Shown in pieces: positions 59,927 to 64,000 of a stretch of DNA of 64,000 nt. The translations under genes were made by a program, and so were the position numbers. Under the pieces are notes generated by a model. The model was given only the letters and a program-made list of their open reading frames with translations, ran no database searches and was not told the DNA's origin. Source of the stretch: Schumannella soli (GTDB taxonomy: Bacteria > Actinomycetota > Actinomycetes > Actinomycetales > Microbacteriaceae); NCBI RefSeq assembly GCF_006517435.1, contig NZ_VHQG01000002.1:533632-597631 (forward strand), in the 5' to 3' direction. Each line of letters opens with the position of its first letter. Position 1 is the first letter of the stretch.

Positions 59927-61231
59927 GTGCCGCTTCTGAACGACATCCGATCCGCCCGACGCGTGCTGCGCAACATCCTCCGCTCGCGGGCCACGCGGCG
60001 CGAGATCGCGGAGCGCTCGGGCGAGTTCCCCCGCCCGCGGCCGAACTCGATCGACGTCGCGGTGTACTTCGCCGACACGCGCACGAACCTGTACCAGATC
60101 CGCCAGTGGTATGCCCCGCTCAAGGAGCTCGCAGCCGCGCATCCGGTCGCCATCATCGCGCGCAGCCCGGGCGCCGCACTGACGATCAACGCCGAATCGG
60201 GGCTGCCGGTGCAGTACCTGCGCAAGGTGACGGAGCTCGAGTCGTTCGTCGACGAGCAGCAGCTCAAGGTCGTGCTCTACGTGAACCAGAACACGAAGAA
60301 CTTCCAGATGTTCCGCTACAGCCGCATGTGGCACACCTTCATCAATCACGGCGAGTCGGACAAGATGTACATGACGACGAACCAGTTCAAGGCGTACGAC
60401 TACGCGCTGGTCGCCGGTCCCGCCGCGATCGACCGCCTCTCGCGCAAGCTCTGGGATTTCGACGTCGACAAGAAGGCGATCGAGATCGGGCGCCCGCAGG
60501 CCGACCACTTCGCCGGCAGCACGCCGTATCCGCACGACGACCGCATCGTGGTGCTCTACGCGCCGACCTGGGAGGGCGACCGCCCTGCGGCGCTCTACGG
60601 CTCCGTCGCCTCGCACGGCGTGGCCCTGGCCGACGCGGTGCTGGCGTCGCCGACTCACCGCCTGGTCTACCGTCCGCACCCGCGCAGCGGCGTGCTCGAC
60701 CCCGCCTACAAGGAGGCGAACGCGCGCATCATCGCGGCGATCGCCGCCGCCAACCAGAAGGATGCGACGGCCCACCACGTCTACGACGACGGCCCCGAGA
60801 TGGGCTGGCAGCTGGCGGCGGCCGACGTCGCGATCACCGACGTGTCGGCCATGGTCTATGACCGCCTCGCCACGGGGAAGCCGATCATCGTCACCCGGCC
60901 GCTCGCGCCGGAGGCGGACGTCGACGAGAACGGCTACCTCGGTTCGGCCGAGTGGCTCTACGCCGACCGCGCCGGCGACGTGCTCGGCGACGTGGATCGC
61001 GTGCTGCGCGACGCCGAGGCGCAGGAGACCCTCGCGCACTGGTCGGCGCACCACTTCGGCGACACGACCCCGGGCTCGGCGACCCGTCGCTTCCACGCGG
61101 CCATCGACCACCTGGTCGCCGAATGGGAGCGCCACGCGGCGATACACGCCGGCGACGGCCCCGACCGCGACAGCGGCGACCCCCTCGACGACGAGGACGA
61201 CGAGGAAGGCGAGCCCGCGACGGGCGACTGA
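59927..61231 (+). CDS. CDP-glycerol:poly(glycerophosphate) transferase-like protein
   Basis: A 434-residue protein: a basic N-terminus, then a GT-B fold with FINHGESDKMYMTTNQFKAYD, GRPQADHF, VLYAPTWEGDRPAALYGS, RPHPRSGVLDPAY and ITDVSAMVYDRLATGKP, the last two marking the CDP-binding C-terminal half. The C-terminal tail is acidic (Asp/Glu-rich). GTG at 59927 has TTGGAT 6 nt upstream; the TTG at 59915 would start inside that box. It probably acts in wall-teichoic-acid-type polymer assembly with the 941-residue enzyme. Confidence 0.82.
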   Translation: MPLLNDIRSARRVLRNILRSRATRREIAERSGEFPRPRPNSIDVAVYFADTRTNLYQIRQWYAPLKELAAAHPVAIIARSPGAALTINAESGLPVQYLRKVTELESFVDEQQLKVVLYVNQNTKNFQMFRYSRMWHTFINHGESDKMYMTTNQFKAYDYALVAGPAAIDRLSRKLWDFDVDKKAIEIGRPQADHFAGSTPYPHDDRIVVLYAPTWEGDRPAALYGSVASHGVALADAVLASPTHRLVYRPHPRSGVLDPAYKEANARIIAAIAAANQKDATAHHVYDDGPEMGWQLAAADVAITDVSAMVYDRLATGKPIIVTRPLAPEADVDENGYLGSAEWLYADRAGDVLGDVDRVLRDAEAQETLAHWSAHHFGDTTPGSATRRFHAAIDHLVAEWERHAAIHAGDGPDRDSGDPLDDEDDEEGEPATGD

Positions 61232-61244
61232 GCCCGGGCCGCGC

Positions 61245-62186
61245 TCAGCGGGTCGGCTCGGTGCGTGCCGCGTCCTCGCTGCTCTCCTCGACATCCGTGA
61301 CGAGCTCGTCAGAGTCACGGCGTCGCCACTCGATCACATGGGTGCCGCTGCGGTCGTCGCCGACGAGGGCTGTGCCGTCCGTCTCGGCGGCGCCCGCGCG
61401 CCGGCGTCGGGGGAGCGGCAGGCGCGGTCCGCGGCGCTCGCCGGGCGCGAGCACGCGCGGCTCGAGCTCCGCGGGGAACACGACGGGGGCGGGGCCGAAC
61501 GCCGTGCGCGACGAGGTCACGACCTTGCGGCCGAGCAGGTGGCTGCCGGTGCCGCCCACGACCGCGCCGATTCCGAAGGGCAGCGTCCGTCCGACGACGC
61601 CGGCGCCCTGCGACGCCGCGAAGCGCTTGAGGAAGGCCGACTTCAGCCGGTCGGCGACGACGCCGACGGCGCCGCTCGGCAGGGCGGAGGAGACCATCTC
61701 GCCCCAGAATGCTGAACGAGCGACGCCGGCGCCGGCCGCCTGGCCCGCGAACTGCTTGAGCAGGTCCACGCCTCCGCCGCCGAGCATCATCGTCATCACG
61801 AGGGTCCGCGCGCGGTCCGGGTCGGTCACGGGGATGCCGTGCACCTCGGTCACCGACTGCGCGAACAGCGCGCTCACCTCGAGGAAGCCGGCCGTCTCGA
61901 CGCCCGACAGCGCGACCGACGCGCCGATCCCGACCGCGGGGATCGCCGATGCCGCGCCGACGGCCGCCCCGCCCGTGGTGACGGCCGCGAGGTAGCGCTT
62001 CTCGAGGATCGCGATGACCTCGGCAGGGGAGGCCTGCGGATGCCGTGAGCGGATTCCGCGGATGTGCGCCAGCACGACGGGGCGCTGCACGCTCAGCAGC
62101 CGGTCGAAACCGGTCGCGAGCTTCGGGTGCACGTCGCCCTCGGCGGCGCGGCGCAGGGCCTTCGGAGTCGAGTCGGATCGGGCCAT
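61245..62186 (-). CDS. Conserved hypothetical protein with hydrophobic core (EcsC-like fold possible)
   Basis: A 313-residue protein: a soluble N-terminal helical part, Gly/Ala-rich hydrophobic segments (about 65-95 and 195-225), and a polar Arg/Glu-rich C-terminal tail of about 80 residues. The pattern weakly resembles EcsC-domain proteins; no catalytic motif was seen. The ATG has -10 TAGGTT 6 nt upstream, so it has its own promoter although it follows tagH in the same direction. A role in the glycopolymer pathway is only suggested by position. Confidence 0.6.
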   Translation of the reverse strand: MARSDSTPKALRRAAEGDVHPKLATGFDRLLSVQRPVVLAHIRGIRSRHPQASPAEVIAILEKRYLAAVTTGGAAVGAASAIPAVGIGASVALSGVETAGFLEVSALFAQSVTEVHGIPVTDPDRARTLVMTMMLGGGGVDLLKQFAGQAAGAGVARSAFWGEMVSSALPSGAVGVVADRLKSAFLKRFAASQGAGVVGRTLPFGIGAVVGGTGSHLLGRKVVTSSRTAFGPAPVVFPAELEPRVLAPGERRGPRLPLPRRRRAGAAETDGTALVGDDRSGTHVIEWRRRDSDELVTDVEESSEDAARTEPTR

Positions 62187-62320
62187 GGCGCCAACCTACG
62201 TGGCCGACTCGCGCCCGTGCCGCGTTCCCGGGCGCGACTCAGAAGAGGATCAGCAAGCCGTGTCGCGACCGTTATCGCTTCGTACGGCGCCGGTCGCGGA
62301 TGCGGGGAGGGCCGCCGCGT

Positions 62321-63133
62321 TCACGCCTTCTTCGGCGCCGGCTTCTTCGGGCCGTACTCCGCGTTGTAGCGGTCGACGACCTGCTTGATCGGCGCATCCA
62401 GTCGCAGCTCGCCCTTGTCGAGGTAGAGGCCGCGCGTGCAGAACCGCAGCAGGTCGCGCTCGCTGTGCGAGACGAAGAAGAGCGTGCGCCCGCTCGCCAG
62501 CATCTCCTCGATGCGCGCGTAGCACTTCTCCTTGAAGGCCTTGTCGCCGACCGCCAGCACCTCGTCGACGAGCATGATCGGCTCCTCGAGGCGCGAGATG
62601 ACCGAGAACGCGATGCGTACCTTCATGCCGCTCGAGAGGTGCTTGTAGGGCGTGTCGACGAAGTCGGCGATCTCGGCGAAGTCGATGATCTCGTCGAAGA
62701 CCGCGTCGATCTCGCGGCGGCGCATGCCGTGCAGTCCCGCGGTCAGGTAGACGTTGTCGCGCACCGACAGGTCGCCCACGAAGCCGCCGGTGATCTCGAT
62801 CAGCGGGGCGACGCCGCCGCGCACCGACACGCTGCCCTCGTCGGGCAGCACGACCTGCGCGACGAGCTTGAGCAGGGTCGACTTGCCCTGGCCGTTGCGG
62901 CCGACCACGCCGATCGCCTCGCCGGGGCGCACGTCGAAGGAGACGCCGCGCAGTGCCCAGAACTCGCCGGGGCGGTTGCGGCGCTTGCGACCCGACAGCA
63001 GGTCCTTGAAGCTGCGTCGCGAACTGCGGTTGCGCTTGAAGCGGATGCCGACGTCCGACACCCGGATCGCGACCTCGGAATCGGGATGCGACACGGAGGC
63101 GACGGCGCCGGAGGGAGAGACTGCGTCGCTCAT
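62321..63133 (-). CDS. tagH: TagH-like ABC transporter ATPase (polysaccharide/teichoic acid export)
   Basis: A 270-residue ATPase of the ABC-2 polysaccharide export type: Walker A GVVGRNGQGKSTLL, signature LSSGMKVRIAFS, Walker B IMLVDEVLAVGD, and the switch His in FFVSHSERDL. The start ATG at 63133 shares one base with the permease stop (TGATG). It lacks the long C-terminal carbohydrate-binding domain of O-antigen ATPases, fitting TagH-type short forms. It powers export of the lipid-linked polymer with TagG. Confidence 0.9.
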   Translation of the reverse strand: MSDAVSPSGAVASVSHPDSEVAIRVSDVGIRFKRNRSSRRSFKDLLSGRKRRNRPGEFWALRGVSFDVRPGEAIGVVGRNGQGKSTLLKLVAQVVLPDEGSVSVRGGVAPLIEITGGFVGDLSVRDNVYLTAGLHGMRRREIDAVFDEIIDFAEIADFVDTPYKHLSSGMKVRIAFSVISRLEEPIMLVDEVLAVGDKAFKEKCYARIEEMLASGRTLFFVSHSERDLLRFCTRGLYLDKGELRLDAPIKQVVDRYNAEYGPKKPAPKKA

Positions 63134-63969
63134 CAGATCTCCTTCAGCACGGCAGGGAGGCAGCGACGGAACACGAGGAGCCCGATCACGAAGAGCACGA
63201 CGGTCATCCCCGCGCTGATCGCGATCGAGAACCAGTCGAGCTCTTTCGGGAACAGTCCGGCGCGATACAGCGACATGATGCCCGTGAGCGGGTTGAACGA
63301 GCCGATCAGCTCGAAGGCCGGGTGCACGCGGCGCAGGTCGTCGAGGCTGAAGATGATCGGCGAGGCGTAGAACGCCAGACGCAGGATGAGCCGCACCGCG
63401 CGCTCGAGATCGCGGAAGAACACGACCAGCGGCGCGACGACCAGGCCGATGCCGACCGTCAGCACGGCCTGCAGGATGATCGCCGGCACGAAGTAGACGA
63501 GCTGCCAGTTCAGCACCGCCGGATGCGCGGTGAACTGCGAGGCGATGATGAACAGCGCCAGCACCGGAAGGCTCAGCAGGAACTCGATGCCCTTCGACAG
63601 GACGATGCGGGTGACCCAGATCGAGCGGGGGATCGTCGTCGAGCGGATGAGCTTCGCATCGCGCGTGAAGGCCTTCGTGCTGTCGCCGACCGCGCCGGTG
63701 AACCAGGTCCACGGCAGCAGCGCCGCCATGAGGAACACGATGTAGGGCTCGTGGTTGATGCCGCGCTGGAACACCTGCGTGAACACGAACCAGTAGATGC
63801 CCGCCATGAGCAGGGGGTCGAGGATCGACCAGACCCAGCCGAGCGCGGAGGTCGAGTAGCGCACCCGCAGGTCGCGCGAGGTGAGCAGCCAGAGGGAGCG
63901 GCGGTAGCGCGTCGCCGGCGACCAGGTGCGTCCGAGCGCCGTCGCCGTGGTGCTGGTGGTGGTGCTCAC
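63133..63969 (-). CDS. tagG: TagG-like ABC transporter permease (polysaccharide/teichoic acid export)
   Basis: A 278-residue ABC-2 permease with six membrane helices and the conserved N-terminal amphipathic segment SRDLRVRYSTSALGWVWSIL. It forms the dimeric channel through which undecaprenyl-linked polymer crosses the membrane, with TagH. The GTG start has -10 TATCGT 6 nt upstream, so the tagG-tagH operon is probably leaderless. Confidence 0.9.
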   Translation of the reverse strand: MSTTTSTTATALGRTWSPATRYRRSLWLLTSRDLRVRYSTSALGWVWSILDPLLMAGIYWFVFTQVFQRGINHEPYIVFLMAALLPWTWFTGAVGDSTKAFTRDAKLIRSTTIPRSIWVTRIVLSKGIEFLLSLPVLALFIIASQFTAHPAVLNWQLVYFVPAIILQAVLTVGIGLVVAPLVVFFRDLERAVRLILRLAFYASPIIFSLDDLRRVHPAFELIGSFNPLTGIMSLYRAGLFPKELDWFSIAISAGMTVVLFVIGLLVFRRCLPAVLKEI

Positions 63970-64000
63970 AGGGAAACGATAGCGGCGGCCCGCCGAAGCG

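Overview
The window is about 70% GC, densely packed with genes, and reads as chromosome of a high-GC Gram-positive actinobacterium, most likely a member of the Microbacteriaceae. The evidence is the gene content: 7Fe ferredoxin FdxA, DUF3117 and DUF3107 micro-proteins, AdnAB, NgcEFG, UPF0182, a DUF2342 zincin and PDZ-Lon. About 22 genes also have a TANNNT-type -10 box exactly 6 or 7 nt upstream of the start codon, the signature of leaderless transcription. I see no IS element, prophage, CRISPR array or rRNA. The genus cannot be fixed from the sequence alone.

Layout. 1-3.3 kb: iron uptake operon efeU-efeO-efeB (minus strand, efeB cut by the window edge) behind a double DtxR/IdeR-type iron box. 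3.4-8.9 kb: a small membrane protein, fdxA, dapC, citrate synthase gltA, and divergent dapD/dapE, so three lysine/diaminopimelate genes lie together. 9-10.4 kb: DUF3117, an O-methyltransferase and tatB. 10.4-16.6 kb: an N-acetylglucosamine module, with a BadF-type sugar kinase divergent from rpiR, a SIS-domain gene and ngcEFG, and a TGAAA-N5-TTTCA operator between them. 16.6-17.7 kb: a LysR regulator and a 39-residue membrane peptide. 17.9-21.6 kb: mrp, DUF1003, a channel-less MgtE-N/CBS protein and a YflT-like stress protein. 21.6-24.9 kb: a nitrilase, APC permease and GntR operon with a 7-3-7 palindrome at its promoter. 25-31.7 kb: aminopeptidase P, an EEP-family membrane phosphatase/nuclease, a PHP phosphoesterase, a DEAD-box helicase, a ferritin-fold protein and two small conserved proteins.

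31.8-51.1 kb is a conserved actinobacterial genome-maintenance block resembling the Rv3193c-Rv3202c neighbourhood of Mycobacterium. It holds adnA, adnB, a degenerate APH-fold phosphotransferase, nudC, a short uvrD2, an orphan TOMM-type cyclodehydratase homologue, a DUF2342 zincin, a PDZ-Lon protease and UPF0182. A LysR-MFS pair appears inserted after adnB. At 51.1 kb lies an initiator tRNA-fMet, followed by two large tandem hairpins and a short-repeat array with no gene. 51.5-55.8 kb: a nitrilase-family amidohydrolase, a TetR regulator, a small exported protein and an HtrA-type protease.

55.9-64 kb is a cell-wall glycopolymer (teichoic-acid-like) region: a membrane GT2 glycosyltransferase, a 941-residue protein with two TagF/TagB-like domains, a second single-domain CDP-glycerol-type transferase, an unknown protein, and the ABC exporter TagG/TagH.

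The most interesting items are the orphan cyclodehydratase that overlaps uvrD2, the cysteine-free NudC, the phosphotransferase lacking catalytic residues, the SIS protein in the GlcNAc locus, the nitrilase/permease operon with its palindrome, the post-tRNA repeat array, and the leaderless promoter pattern. No wholly new defence or mobile system was found.
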